Shown one piece after another: positions 45,936-55,894 of a DNA stretch of 64,000 nt (position 1 is its first letter; each line of letters begins with the position of its first letter). The stretch comes from JBBDYG01 sp040901765. GTDB taxonomy: Bacteria; Planctomycetota; Planctomycetia; Pirellulales; Lacipirellulaceae. The position numbers were made by a program, and so were the translations under genes. Location of the stretch: the NCBI GenBank assembly GCA_040901765.1, contig JBBDYG010000097.1, forward strand, positions 1-64,000. The letters are read 5' to 3'. A model generated the notes under the pieces. The model did not search any database. It was not told the origin of the DNA and worked only from the letters and a program-made list of their open reading frames with translations.

Positions 45936-47528
45936 CTACGAAGCCTTTGCAGTTATCACCACCTGCTTGCGGAATACCTTCTCGAACAGGTCCACCTTCC
46001 GCCGAGCCGCCCAGATATCGACCGCGGCGTCGCCTTTTGCGGAGACGGCGATATCGACCCGGCCGTTAACCACGCGGCACTCAATTTCACTTACCTGTTG
46101 CTGATGGGTGCGATCGAGCGCGAAGGCCAGTCGTAGAATTGCCGCGAGCCTCGCGGCGCGCTCTTGGTCTTTCGGATCAAGATCAGCGAAACCTTCATGT
46201 TTTTGTTTCGGCGGAGAGCCGCGGTGGTAACGGGCCACATTGGCCAATAGCTTCAGCTCGCGACGCTCGAAACCCGCCAACTCGCTATTGAGAATCAAGT
46301 GGTAACTGTGTTTGTGATGTTGCTTGAAATTGATGAGGTACCCCACGTTCGCCAAGATTGCCGCCTGCTCGATCACCTCGCGATCTTCGGCGGCGATTCC
46401 CAGCGGCTCGGCCAATTGATCGAGCAGCCGGCTCGCGATACGTGCCACCTGCCGCGCATGGCGCAAATCGGTACCGCAGGCCTTGGCGAACTGCTCGACC
46501 GCCGACCGCCGATCATCGGTGGAGACCGATCGACCCGACGGCTGTTTGATCATCGTGAGCAACATCCCGTCGCGCACTCCGCGGGTGTGAACCTGCACCA
46601 CGTTCACGTGCAGGTGCCGCATCACGCGCTCGATCACCAACACGCCGGCCACGATGATGTCGGCCCGCTGCGGATTGAGGCCCGTCACCTTGCGGCGGCG
46701 CTCGAGCGACATTTGCGCAAGATCGAGCATCAGATGATGTACCTCGGCAAGCTGCACGCGGTAGCCCCACATCGGCTGGCCCTCTTGGCCATCGCGAGCC
46801 ATGATCATTGCGGCCATGGCCATGAACGTGCCGCCGGTGCCATACAACATGCTCGGCACGAATGGCACCTTGCGGGCGTGTTTCTTTAATTGCCGATCAA
46901 TGAATCGCTCCGCCTCGGCAAGCTGTCGCTCGGAAACCTTATCCGCCAAGCCGCATTCCTCGGTCACTCGCACCGCGCCAAGCCGGGTGGCGTAGACCTC
47001 GTCGATCATGCCGGAAGAAGCCAGCACGATTTCTGTGCTGCCGCCGCCAATGTCTGCCACGGCAATCTGGCGGCCCGCCACGTCGAACGCCCGCGCGACG
47101 CTCAAATAGGCCAGCCGGGCTTCCTCGCCCGACGTAATGACTTCCACTTTCAGGCCCAATTCCTGCTGCACTCGAGCGCAGAATTGCGTGCCATTGGAAG
47201 CGTCGCGAACGGCGCTGGTGGCGATGGCCCGCACTTGTTTGGTGCCATAGCCCTCAGTGATTGACATAAAGTGTCGAAGTGCGACGAGCGTGGCCTCCTC
47301 GGCCTCGGGAGCCAGCCGACCCGTTTCGATCAGCGCGGCGGCCAAGCGTGTGTTCTCACGTTCTTCGTCAAGCACTCGGTAGCCACCCGACGGCAATACT
47401 TGCGCGACGACCAACCGCACGCTATTGGAACCAATATCGATCGCCGCGATGCGGTCCTTGGCCGCAGCCATTGGCCCGGAAGAGGCTGGCGGCTCTGCCA
47501 CGGACTTGCCTCGCGTTTGTGCTGCCAT
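45936..47528 (-). CDS. ppx: Ppx/GppA-family exopolyphosphatase/pppGpp phosphohydrolase
   Basis: The 530-residue protein has the actin-like ATPase-type N-terminal fold (AAIDIGSNSVRLVVAQV near residue 28, VADIGGGSTEIVLASSG near 157). The C-terminal HD-like domain (QAAILANVGYLINFKQHHKH near 390) is typical of this family. Members hydrolyse polyphosphate or pppGpp. The length is close to the E. coli enzymes. The Ppx versus GppA distinction is not possible from sequence alone. Confidence 0.9.
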   Translation of the reverse strand: MAAQTRGKSVAEPPASSGPMAAAKDRIAAIDIGSNSVRLVVAQVLPSGGYRVLDEERENTRLAAALIETGRLAPEAEEATLVALRHFMSITEGYGTKQVRAIATSAVRDASNGTQFCARVQQELGLKVEVITSGEEARLAYLSVARAFDVAGRQIAVADIGGGSTEIVLASSGMIDEVYATRLGAVRVTEECGLADKVSERQLAEAERFIDRQLKKHARKVPFVPSMLYGTGGTFMAMAAMIMARDGQEGQPMWGYRVQLAEVHHLMLDLAQMSLERRRKVTGLNPQRADIIVAGVLVIERVMRHLHVNVVQVHTRGVRDGMLLTMIKQPSGRSVSTDDRRSAVEQFAKACGTDLRHARQVARIASRLLDQLAEPLGIAAEDREVIEQAAILANVGYLINFKQHHKHSYHLILNSELAGFERRELKLLANVARYHRGSPPKQKHEGFADLDPKDQERAARLAAILRLAFALDRTHQQQVSEIECRVVNGRVDIAVSAKGDAAVDIWAARRKVDLFEKVFRKQVVITAKAS

Positions 47529-47782
47529 TCGCGTCTCCTTACGCAGTGTGCGCTAACTTCGCGTACGAATCTCCATCTCGAGCCGACCGCTTCCCGCGCC
47601 GCCCCACATATCATTGACATAAACGCGATACCTGTAAAGTCTCCGGCCACAATTCCTTTCCCGCGACAATCGGTATAATGGGCGGCACCGTGGGTGGCAC
47701 GCCCTGAGTCCGCGAAGTTGTGCGCGGGTCTCCCGCCCCGCACGAGTGGCCGACCGTAGGTCTCCTACAACGGAGCAAACTA

Positions 47783-49459
47783 ATGACCCCCTCCGCATCC
47801 TCTCGCCGCGAACAGAATCCGTCGATTGGCGAGTACCTAATTGGGCGGCTGCAAGATTACGGCATCGCCGACGTCTTCGGCATACCGGGCGACTACATCC
47901 TCGCGCTCTACACGATGCTCGAGCAAAGTCCGCTGAACATCGTCGGCTGCACGCGGGAGGACTGCGCCGGCTTTGCCGCCGATGCCTATGCTCGCGTTCA
48001 CGGCATGGGAGCGTTGTGCGTCACCTACTGCGTGGGCGGCCTGAGCGTCTGCAACTCGATCGCCGGCGCGTACGCCGAAAAATCTCCCGTGGTGCTGATC
48101 ACCGGCTCTCCCGGCTTGCGAGAACGCACCCACAAGCCGCTGTTGCATCACATGGTTCGCAACTTTCGGACGCAGTACGACGTGTTCGAGAAGCTGTGCG
48201 TTGCCGGGACGGAACTGAACGATCCCCTCACGGCGTTTCGCGAGATCGACCGCGTGCTGGCCGCCTGCAAACGCCACAGTCGGCCGGTCTATATCGACAT
48301 CCCGCGCGACATGGTTCACGTCCGACCCGAAACGATGCCCTCCTACGAGCAGACGCTCATGCGGAGCGACACCCGGGCGCTGGCGGAAGCTGTCGAGGAA
48401 GCGGCCAAGCGGATTGAATCGGCTCGCCAGCCGGTGATCCTACTGGGCGTCGAGCTTCACCGCTTTGGCCTGCAAGCCGACGCGCTGAAGCTAGCCGAAG
48501 CGTCTGGCATTCCCATGGCCGCCACGATGCTCGGCAAGGGCGTGGTGGCGGAAACGCACCCGCTCTACATGGGCCTCTACATCGGCGCCATGAGTCGCGA
48601 CGAGATTACACGTTACGTCGAAGCGAGCGACTGCGTCCTGATGCTCGGCACGTTCATGACCGACATCAACCTGGGCGTTTACACCGCTGAGCTTGACGCG
48701 GCCGATTGCATCTACGCCACCAGCGAAGAGCTGCGCATCGGCCACCACCACTACCACGACGTGCTGCTGGAGGATTTTCTGCGGACACTCGCCCGCCGCG
48801 CGCCGCAACCCAAGACGCCGCCACCCCCGGCGCCGACCGATTGGCGCAAGGAAGCATTTGTTCTCGATCCCGAGGCGCCGCTCAAAATCAAACGGCTCAT
48901 TGATCGGCTCGACGAGCAACTCACGGGCAACACGATTGTCATCGCCGACGTGGGCGATGCACTCTTCGCAACCGCGGAACTGACCACCCGTGGCCAGACC
49001 GACTTCCTTAGCCCAGCCTACTACACGTCGATGGGCTTTGCCGTGCCGGCCGCGCTGGGCGCGAGCACCGCGCGCCCCGACGCCCGTGTCGTGGCGATCG
49101 TCGGCGACGGTGCGTTCCAAATGACCGGCATGGAACTATCGAGCATCGTCCGCGCGAAGTCGCCCGTCATCGTGATCGTGCTGGATAACGCCGGCTATGG
49201 CACCGAGCGACTGCTTCACCCCGGCGAGTGGAAGTTCAACGAAGTCCAACCGTGGCAGTATCAAAACCTACCCCAAGTCCTCGGGGGCGGCACCGGCTAC
49301 GAAGCCTTCACGGAAGGCGAATTCGATCTCGCCCTGATCGAAGCCTGGCAGGACACCACCGGCCCCAGCATCATCCACGCCCACCTCGACCGCAACGACG
49401 CCAGCGAAGCCCTCAAGCGATTGGCCGCGAAGATGAGTGCGACCGTGGTGCAGCGGTAG
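47783..49459 (+). CDS. Pyruvate/indolepyruvate decarboxylase-type TPP enzyme
   Basis: The ATG at 47783 gives 558 residues, and the frame is open upstream. The PYR domain (RLQDYGIADVFGIPGDYILA) has the Glu in VGCTREDCAGFAADAY near 55. The TPP domain carries VAIVGDGAFQMTGMELSSIV near 435 and ends in VIVLDNAGYGTERLL. HH residues at 115-116 in the N-terminal domain (LLHHMVRNF) match the catalytic His pair of pyruvate decarboxylases. The likely reaction is non-oxidative decarboxylation of a 2-keto acid to an aldehyde. Pyruvate or indolepyruvate cannot be told apart here. Alone, without dehydrogenase partners. Confidence 0.85.
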   Translation: MTPSASSRREQNPSIGEYLIGRLQDYGIADVFGIPGDYILALYTMLEQSPLNIVGCTREDCAGFAADAYARVHGMGALCVTYCVGGLSVCNSIAGAYAEKSPVVLITGSPGLRERTHKPLLHHMVRNFRTQYDVFEKLCVAGTELNDPLTAFREIDRVLAACKRHSRPVYIDIPRDMVHVRPETMPSYEQTLMRSDTRALAEAVEEAAKRIESARQPVILLGVELHRFGLQADALKLAEASGIPMAATMLGKGVVAETHPLYMGLYIGAMSRDEITRYVEASDCVLMLGTFMTDINLGVYTAELDAADCIYATSEELRIGHHHYHDVLLEDFLRTLARRAPQPKTPPPPAPTDWRKEAFVLDPEAPLKIKRLIDRLDEQLTGNTIVIADVGDALFATAELTTRGQTDFLSPAYYTSMGFAVPAALGASTARPDARVVAIVGDGAFQMTGMELSSIVRAKSPVIVIVLDNAGYGTERLLHPGEWKFNEVQPWQYQNLPQVLGGGTGYEAFTEGEFDLALIEAWQDTTGPSIIHAHLDRNDASEALKRLAAKMSATVVQR

Positions 49460-49840
49460 ACGAGGGATTAACGCTGTCAAGCACGCACCACACAAGGAAG
49501 GCCAGAATCTTGAACAGAAGTCCGCAATGATCACAGCGCGGCCGTAAGGCCGCAACCAAAGGATTTAACAGGAGGAAACAGAGAAAACAGAGAAAACAGA
49601 GAAAGAAGACAAAAGAAGATAGCCATACGTTTCTCTGTTCTCTCTGTTTCCTCCTGTTCAAATCTCTTGTTCGGAAAACGAGCTTTTACGGATTTGCAAT
49701 GCAAAGGAAGAGAAGAAGATTTAGGAAACTAATTCTTGGTTTTCTTTGCGCCCTTTGCGACCTTCTGTTCGATCCGACTCCACTTGGCCTTCGTTGTCGT
49801 GATTTGAAGTTCGCCGCGCTGGCAAGGAGCATCGCCCGGC
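49460..49840. other. Intergenic region with one inverted repeat
   Basis: No gene is supported. AACAGGAGGAAACAGAGAAA and six more bases (49567-49592) is complementary to 49633-49658 with one mismatch, a purine-rich repeat arm that also has internal ACAGAGAAA tandem units. Confidence 0.55.
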
Positions 49841-50281
49841 TCAATCGTCCATCGCCGGCTCCTGTCCGCGAATCTTCTCCATTGTGACGCAGGTGCCGCG
49901 GTCGCTGTAGCAGACGTCACTCATGTAGGCGCGGATCAGCATCAGGCCGCGGCCGCCGGGGACATCGAGCCGATCCTCGCAGGTGCAATCGGGCACGCAC
50001 TCCGGCACAAACCCCGGCCCTTCGTCTTGCACCATGAGCCAAAACCGCTCGGGGCTGAGCCGGTAGTGGACCTTCACGACTTTTGCCTCATCGAACTTGT
50101 TGCCGTGACGGATGGCGTTAGTGAGCGATTCCTCGAGCGCCATGTGGATGCCAAACCGGTCGCGGAATTCCCAACCTAGCTCCTCGAGCTTGGCGAGAAT
50201 CTCTTCGATGAGCGGAACATGAGCGCCTTGCCGGCTCGGCAACGTCTGCTCGATGTTCTGCGACCAACGATGCGAAGTCAT
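49841..50281 (-). CDS. RsbW-type serine kinase / anti-sigma factor (HATPase)
   Basis: The ATG at 50281 (MTSHRWSQN) gives 146 residues; the frame is open to 50296. It is a stand-alone HATPase domain: the N-box EESLTNAIRHGN near residue 53, DEGPGF near 88 and GGRGLMLI near 110. Such proteins bind ATP, phosphorylate a STAS partner and sequester a sigma factor. The STAS gene lies 61 bp upstream on the same strand, so they form a partner-switching pair. Confidence 0.85.
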   Translation of the reverse strand: MTSHRWSQNIEQTLPSRQGAHVPLIEEILAKLEELGWEFRDRFGIHMALEESLTNAIRHGNKFDEAKVVKVHYRLSPERFWLMVQDEGPGFVPECVPDCTCEDRLDVPGGRGLMLIRAYMSDVCYSDRGTCVTMEKIRGQEPAMDD

Positions 50282-50342
50282 GGCAACCAGAACCAATGAA
50301 CCGCGAGGCGGAGGCGGGCGACAAGCGTTGAATTTCCGCGCG

Positions 50343-50696
50343 TTACAAAACTGCCAGCGCGTCCGCTTCGTCGTCCTTTATCTTGAACAGCTTCGTGAGC
50401 TTCGTAATCGCGAAGACTTCGTAAATCTCTGGCCGAATGTTCGTGAGGATCAACTCCGCGCCGTGCTGCGACACCTTTTTCTCGAAGCTGATCAGCTTGC
50501 CGAGTGCGGCGCTGGAGAGAAACTCCACGTGCGCGAAGTTCAGCACGATCTTCTTGCGGTCCTCGCGGTCCACTAGATCGTACAACTCCTGACCCAGCTC
50601 TTGAATTTCCTCTTCGTCGATGATCTTCGAGTCGGCGAAGGTGACGACCGTCACCGGACCCGATTCGCTCAATTTGGTGCGACGGCGAACGCTCAT
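50343..50696 (-). CDS. STAS-domain anti-sigma factor antagonist (RsbV-like)
   Basis: The 117-residue protein has the STAS fold with the central VEFLSSAALGKLISF, where one of Ser61/Ser62 should be phosphorylated by the RsbW-like partner. The dephosphorylated form would free the sigma factor. The target sigma factor and the phosphatase are not in this window. Confidence 0.85.
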   Translation of the reverse strand: MSVRRRTKLSESGPVTVVTFADSKIIDEEEIQELGQELYDLVDREDRKKIVLNFAHVEFLSSAALGKLISFEKKVSQHGAELILTNIRPEIYEVFAITKLTKLFKIKDDEADALAVL

Positions 50697-50888
50697 GGGC
50701 TATGAATCCTGCATCGCGAGACAGAAAAAAGCGACCGACCTGGTCACGTCTCGATGATACTCACAGCCCCCGCGCGTGGCAAGGCAACGGCTAGCGGTGG
50801 GTGCCGAACGCTGTGTGGTGGTTAAAATGATATCGACGCGAATTTTGCAGCCAAAATCCACCAACCACTAATGCCTAACGACCAACGA

Positions 50889-51170
50889 CTACCCGCCCGG
50901 CTTTGGCATCGCCAAGCTATGCAGCACCAGCACGGAACCCACCGAGATCATGCACCAGCCGAGCCACTCGGGTGGTTCGAGCACCTTGCGGGCGCCGGTC
51001 CCCTGGGCGACGAGCGAAAGCGTCTGCCCTTCGGCGGGTTTGTGAAACTTCTCGGCCAGGAATTGCGTCGCTTCTTCGTTCAGAATGTACGCGGTCACAA
51101 CCCGAAGCTGTAGCCCCAGCGCCAACACGACCAGGCCGATAAAGAAGTACTGGTTGCGGTTCAGTTCCAT
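50889..51170 (-). CDS. Small membrane protein with two helices
   Basis: The 93-residue protein begins MELNRNQYFFIGLVVLALGL. Hydrophobic segments lie at about 8-28 and 68-88, with a charged loop of about 35 residues between them. It is not part of a visible operon. No family is recognised. Function unknown. Confidence 0.6.
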   Translation of the reverse strand: MELNRNQYFFIGLVVLALGLQLRVVTAYILNEEATQFLAEKFHKPAEGQTLSLVAQGTGARKVLEPPEWLGWCMISVGSVLVLHSLAMPKPGG

Positions 51171-51486
51171 CGAGCCAGTCCTTAGCGACCAGTCCTTGGT
51201 GATGGGGCACGCGGTGCGTGGCGACTCCTAACGTCTCTATCGTGGCGATTATCGGGCCGGCTCGACCCTCAAGCACAAAGTGCCGTATTCACCAGCCGCA
51301 ACTTTCGCAGCGCTCGTGCCGAGCGTACCCACCGTAACGGTTCTGCGCTTTCCTGGGTTGCACTAGGCGAGTCCGTCCGCCTGTTCCCTGTTCGCTGGAG
51401 ACGGTACAACAGTTTCAATCGGCACAGCGTCTCACGGCACGCCCAGCTTTCCAGCCTGCTCAGTCCCCGCCCTCGGTTCGTCCTCG
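51171..51486. other. Intergenic region, nothing identified
   Basis: This 316-bp stretch lies between divergent genes and probably holds both promoters. I see no repeat or RNA gene. Confidence 0.5.
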
Positions 51487-54400
51487 ATGCATTCCCCCCC
51501 TCCGAGTCCGGAATCAGCCTCTCTCGAAGGGGAGGAGGGAAGCCCTCGAAGCGAGGTCGATCCGTCATCGGGACTGCTGTCGCTCCCATTCCTGGGGTTG
51601 CTTCTCACGCAGTTTCTCGGCGCGACCAACGACAATACTCTCCGCTGGTTGGTGATCGGCATCGGCAAGCAGTACGTCGACACCAAGCATCACAGTCTGA
51701 TGCTCTCGGCGGGCATGGCGTGCTTCGTATTGCCTTATCTGCTGCTGGCTGCGCCGTCCGGCTATTTGGCCGACCGCTTCAGCAAGCGAATTGTGATCGT
51801 CAACTGCAAGATCGCGGAGATCGTCATCATGATGGTGGCGGTTCTCGCGATCATTTGGGGGAATATTCCATTCCTGTTCTTTATCGTGGCCGCCATTGGT
51901 GGCCAGAGCGCCCTGTTCGGCCCCGCAAAGTTCGGCAGCATTCCCGAACTGTTGCCGGCAAGTCGCATCTCATCCGCCAACGGTTTAATGGGGCTGATCA
52001 CCGTGATTTCCACGGTAGCTGGGGCCGCCATCGGAAATCTGCTCGCCTTGCCGAGCGTTACGGGCGAAAAAGGGCAAGACGGCTGGTGGATCATCGCCCT
52101 GGTGCTCGTGGGAATCGGCGTGATCGGCTGGATCACGAGCCTCTGGATTCGACGAATACCCGCGGCCAACCCGAGCCGTGTGTTCGATTGGAATTTCCCA
52201 CTCCAAACTTGGCGCGACCTCCGCACGCTCGCTCGTGAAGCCGCGATGCTCCGAGTGGCGCTGGGCATCATGTTCTTTTGGTCGCTGGGCACGCTTGCAC
52301 ACTTGAACATCGATCAGTTCGCGGCCGAAGGCGATGCGAAACTTCAGACGCAGGTCACCCCGCTACTGGGGGCACTGGTCGTCGGCGTCGGTCTCGGCAG
52401 CGTACTGGCCGGTGTGTGGTCGGGCGGCAAGGTCGAGTTGGGCATTCTCCCGCTTGGTGCAGGCGGGCTGGCGCTCTTCTCGTTTCTGTTGTTTACCGTC
52501 GAAGGCGACCTGGTCGATCCCGCGGGCAAGTTCACCGGCAGCTACGGGGTGGCGACATTTTTTCTGCTGATGCTCGGCATCAGCTCGGGGTTGTTCGACG
52601 TGCCGCTGGCCGCGTTCATGCAGCATCGCAGCCCGCCGGAACACCGCGGGGCGATCCTCGCCGCCGGCAACTTCCTGACCTTCGGCGGTATGTTCGCAAT
52701 GTCGCTCGTCTATGCTGGGCTGCGCACGACCGCCTTCACGGTGGAGCCGTTGTTCGAAGCTCGCAGCGTGTTCTTACTGTGTGGTCTCGCCACGGTTCCC
52801 GTTTTCATTTACATCGTCGTGCTCATTCCCCAAGCGTCGATCAAGTTCCTCGGCTGGCTCGGCGCGCACACCACCTATCGCATCTACCTACACGATCGCG
52901 ACAATCTCCCCGAGCATGACTCGGCCCTGCTCGTGGCCAACCACGTCACCTGGATCGACGGCCTGTTCCTGGTTTGCACCTCGGCGCGCCCGATGCGGCT
53001 GATGATCGGCGCCGATCTGCTTACCTCCCCGTGGAAGCGCGGCCTTGCACGCATCATGGGCGCCATCCCGGTCGGCACGCAGCCGCGGCTCGCCCGCCGC
53101 GCGATTCGCCAAGCCCGTAAGGCCCTCAAACGCGGGGAACTGGTCTGCATCTTTCCCGAAGGACGCATCACCCGTTCTGGACAGTTGCAGTCGTTCACGC
53201 GCGGACTCGTGCCGATCCTTCGCGGGACCAACGCCCCGGTCGTTCCGGTCTATCTCGATGAGCTATGGGGCAGTATCTTTAGCTACCGTGGCGGTAAACT
53301 TCTCTGGCGGTGGTCGAGCCAATGGCCCCACCGCGTTTCGATTTGGTTTGGAAAGCCGATGGCCGAACCCCAAAACGCGCACGACGTGCGGCAAGCAGTA
53401 CAGCAACTCGGCGTCCGCGCCGCGCTCGATCGCAAAACACGCACGCTCCCCGTTTCGCGGGCGATGATCCGCAGTTGCCGACGGGCCAAATGGCGGTGGA
53501 AGGTCAATGACTCGACCGGCAACAAACTCACCGGCGGGCAGCTTCTTATGCGAAGCCTGATCCTCCGTCGGTTGCTAATGCGCGAAGTGTTCACGCCCGA
53601 TGAGCAGTACATCGGCCTGCTGCTGCCGCCGACCACGGGCGCGGTCATAACGAACGCCGCCGTCACACTCGCGGGCCGCATCGCGGTCAATCTCAATTAC
53701 ACCGCTACTTCCGAAGTTCTCAACAAGTGCATCAAGAAGGCCGGCATCCGACACGTGCTCACCAGCCAGAAGGTGCTGGAGCGGTTTCCGCTCGAAATGG
53801 ATGCCGAGGTGATCTGCCTCGAAGATTTGCGCGACAAAGTCAAGCGCGGCGATAAGCTTGTAGGGGCGCTCCAGGCCTATCTCACGCCCGCGTCGTGGCT
53901 CGACTCGATCCTCGGCCTGCGAAAAATCCAGGCCGACGATGTGCTCACCGTCATCTTCACCTCCGGCTCCACCGGCGATCCCAAAGGCGTGATGCTCACC
54001 TATCACAACGTTGCCACGAACATTCAGGCCATCGAACAAGTGGTGCAACTGAACGAATCGGACACGATCCTGGGTGCCCTGCCGTTCTTTCACTCGTTTG
54101 GTTACACCGTCACGCTCTGGACGCTGCTGTCGCTTGACATTCGCGCGGCTTATCACGTGAACCCACTCGATGCAAAAATCATCGGCAAGCTGGCCCGCGA
54201 CAATGCCACGAACATCATCCTGAGCACGCCGACGTTCTTGCGTTCGTACCTTAAGCGGTGCGATAAGGACGACTTCGCATCGATGGAAGTCGTGGTGGCG
54301 GGCGCCGAGCAACTACCGGCCTCGCTCAGCGACGCCTTTGAGGCGAAGTTTGGCATCCGGCCGGTCGAAGGCTATGGCACCACCGAGCTTTCCCCGCTGG

Positions 54401-55032
54401 TGTCGGTCAACGTGCCCGCCAGCCGGGCACATGCCGATGAGCTTGGCGCGAGGGAAGGCTCCGTCGGCCGTCCGATCCCCGGTGTCGCCGCCAAGATTCT
54501 CGATCTCGAAACCGGCGCGGAGCTACCGGTCAATTCGCCGGGGATGCTGCTCATCTCCGGCCCCAATGTGATGAAAGGTTATCTCGGCGAGCCGGAAAAA
54601 ACCGCCGACGTGATCCGCGACGGTTGGTACTCCACCGGCGATGTCGCCAAGCTCGACGCCGACGGTTTCATCCACATCACCGGCCGCGAGAGTCGCTTCT
54701 CCAAAATCGGCGGCGAAATGGTGCCCCACCTGTTGATTGAAGAATCGATCCGCGGTTTCCTTGGCGACGAGAACGACGAGGAAGCTTCCGTCATCGCGGT
54801 CGCCGCCGTGCCGGACGAACGCAAAGGCGAGCGCCTGGTGGTTCTCCACCAAAAGCTGCCGCGAACTCCCAATGAAATCTGCCGCGCGTTGTCCGACGCG
54901 GGCCTGCCCAACCTGTGGATCCCCTCGCCCGACAGCTTTGTGGAAGTCGAGGAAGTGCCCCACCTCAGCACGGGCAAGCTCGATCTGCGCGGCGTGAATG
55001 AAATGGCGCGAAAGCAGTTTTCTAATGCTTAG
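51487..55032 (+). CDS. LplT-PlsC-Aas triple fusion: lysophospholipid transporter, acyltransferase and acyl-ACP synthetase
   Basis: The 1181-residue protein has three parts. Residues about 30-430 are a twelve-helix MFS domain of LplT type (GLLLTQFLGATNDNTLRWLV, then GYLADRFSKR). Residues about 460-640 are a PlsC-type acyltransferase with NHVTWIDGLF near 484 (the HX4D motif) and FPEGRITRSG near 560. Residues about 690-1181 are an AMP-binding synthetase with IFTSGSTGDPKG near 823 and GYGTTELSPL near 962. In E. coli LplT and Aas are separate. Here flipping of lysophospholipid, activation of fatty acid and reacylation are in one chain. The likely role is repair of membrane phospholipid. Confidence 0.9.
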   Translation: MHSPPPSPESASLEGEEGSPRSEVDPSSGLLSLPFLGLLLTQFLGATNDNTLRWLVIGIGKQYVDTKHHSLMLSAGMACFVLPYLLLAAPSGYLADRFSKRIVIVNCKIAEIVIMMVAVLAIIWGNIPFLFFIVAAIGGQSALFGPAKFGSIPELLPASRISSANGLMGLITVISTVAGAAIGNLLALPSVTGEKGQDGWWIIALVLVGIGVIGWITSLWIRRIPAANPSRVFDWNFPLQTWRDLRTLAREAAMLRVALGIMFFWSLGTLAHLNIDQFAAEGDAKLQTQVTPLLGALVVGVGLGSVLAGVWSGGKVELGILPLGAGGLALFSFLLFTVEGDLVDPAGKFTGSYGVATFFLLMLGISSGLFDVPLAAFMQHRSPPEHRGAILAAGNFLTFGGMFAMSLVYAGLRTTAFTVEPLFEARSVFLLCGLATVPVFIYIVVLIPQASIKFLGWLGAHTTYRIYLHDRDNLPEHDSALLVANHVTWIDGLFLVCTSARPMRLMIGADLLTSPWKRGLARIMGAIPVGTQPRLARRAIRQARKALKRGELVCIFPEGRITRSGQLQSFTRGLVPILRGTNAPVVPVYLDELWGSIFSYRGGKLLWRWSSQWPHRVSIWFGKPMAEPQNAHDVRQAVQQLGVRAALDRKTRTLPVSRAMIRSCRRAKWRWKVNDSTGNKLTGGQLLMRSLILRRLLMREVFTPDEQYIGLLLPPTTGAVITNAAVTLAGRIAVNLNYTATSEVLNKCIKKAGIRHVLTSQKVLERFPLEMDAEVICLEDLRDKVKRGDKLVGALQAYLTPASWLDSILGLRKIQADDVLTVIFTSGSTGDPKGVMLTYHNVATNIQAIEQVVQLNESDTILGALPFFHSFGYTVTLWTLLSLDIRAAYHVNPLDAKIIGKLARDNATNIILSTPTFLRSYLKRCDKDDFASMEVVVAGAEQLPASLSDAFEAKFGIRPVEGYGTTELSPLVSVNVPASRAHADELGAREGSVGRPIPGVAAKILDLETGAELPVNSPGMLLISGPNVMKGYLGEPEKTADVIRDGWYSTGDVAKLDADGFIHITGRESRFSKIGGEMVPHLLIEESIRGFLGDENDEEASVIAVAAVPDERKGERLVVLHQKLPRTPNEICRALSDAGLPNLWIPSPDSFVEVEEVPHLSTGKLDLRGVNEMARKQFSNA

Positions 55033-55359
55033 CCGCGCTCGCTCGCGACGCGCTTTCCGTGAGGGTTAGCCGCGACGCCCTCCACGGCGGGCAGGCTTCG
55101 TCTTCGGAGCGGATCGCGTATTCGTCGCGGGCACTAGTACATTTGAGACAGCGCGTCATCTAAATGATGGCGCATTACCTGTGGGCGAACTCTCGACAAC
55201 GCCCCCGAAGATGTTGTAAAGCATTCTGGCGCTTGCACTTATCGATAATCTTCCCCAATCCGGCACGCTTCGTGCTTTCATAGCCACCAGAGCAGGCAAG
55301 ACCGCTCAATCTCGACGCGGCTCTCGCCAACAACGACTTACTTGCAGAGGGACTGGATC
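55033..55359. other. Intergenic region with a REP-like unit
   Basis: No gene is supported. The start holds TTAGCCGCGCTCGCTCGCGA and a CGCG-rich palindrome. A unit with the same GCGCGTCGC-AGCGAGCGCGGCTAA pattern lies at about 32119-32145 in opposite orientation. Confidence 0.5.
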
Positions 55360-55692
55360 ATGGCGAAGTTAACTCTCACGATCGCGGCGGTGGCGGCCTT
55401 GTGCTTCGTATCCGGACAAGAGGCGAGCGCCCAAGGGTTCCATTTCGGCGGCGGTGGCGTGCACGTGGATATCGGCCGCCCCCACGGCGGTTATTCCTAT
55501 CACCCGCGCAGCCGTTACACGCATTCGAGTTACTACGGTGGTGGATACCACGGCTATCCCACCCGTAGCTATTGGCACGACACCTCCCACTACGACTATC
55601 ACCCCGGAGAATTCGTGCGGCACCGTAACCACTACCACTATGTACCGGGGCACTACGATTACCATCACGACGGACATTGGGACCACGATTAG
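55360..55692 (+). CDS. Small exported His/Tyr/Gly-rich protein
   Basis: The ATG at 55360 after AGAGGG gives 110 residues. A signal peptide (LTIAAVAALCFVSGQEASAQ) is followed by about 85 residues in which His, Tyr and Gly dominate, with repeated HY, YH and GGY pairs and an acidic end (DGHWDHD). No fold is apparent. Metal binding (Cu, Ni or Zn) or surface assembly are possible. A tandem copy is not seen. Confidence 0.65.
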   Translation: MAKLTLTIAAVAALCFVSGQEASAQGFHFGGGGVHVDIGRPHGGYSYHPRSRYTHSSYYGGGYHGYPTRSYWHDTSHYDYHPGEFVRHRNHYHYVPGHYDYHHDGHWDHD

Positions 55693-55894
55693 TCGCGGGC
55701 GATAACTCCGCATGAAACTTAACGATGTGAGATGCCCTCGTCGGTGCTCCGACGCGGGCATCTCTCTGCGCCATCTGCTTTCGATGACGTTGTGACGGTG
55801 AAGATATGTCGCGTCGTCGCCGGTTGAAATTGCCACGGTAAAGCGGCACGCGGTCGAGAACACTGGTAGCAAAAAGGCTCGGCTCGGACGCTCG

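Noticed and set aside
49567..49658. ACAGAGAAA tandem units as a possible CRISPR
   Set aside because: The units are short, follow each other without spacers and form one inverted repeat instead.
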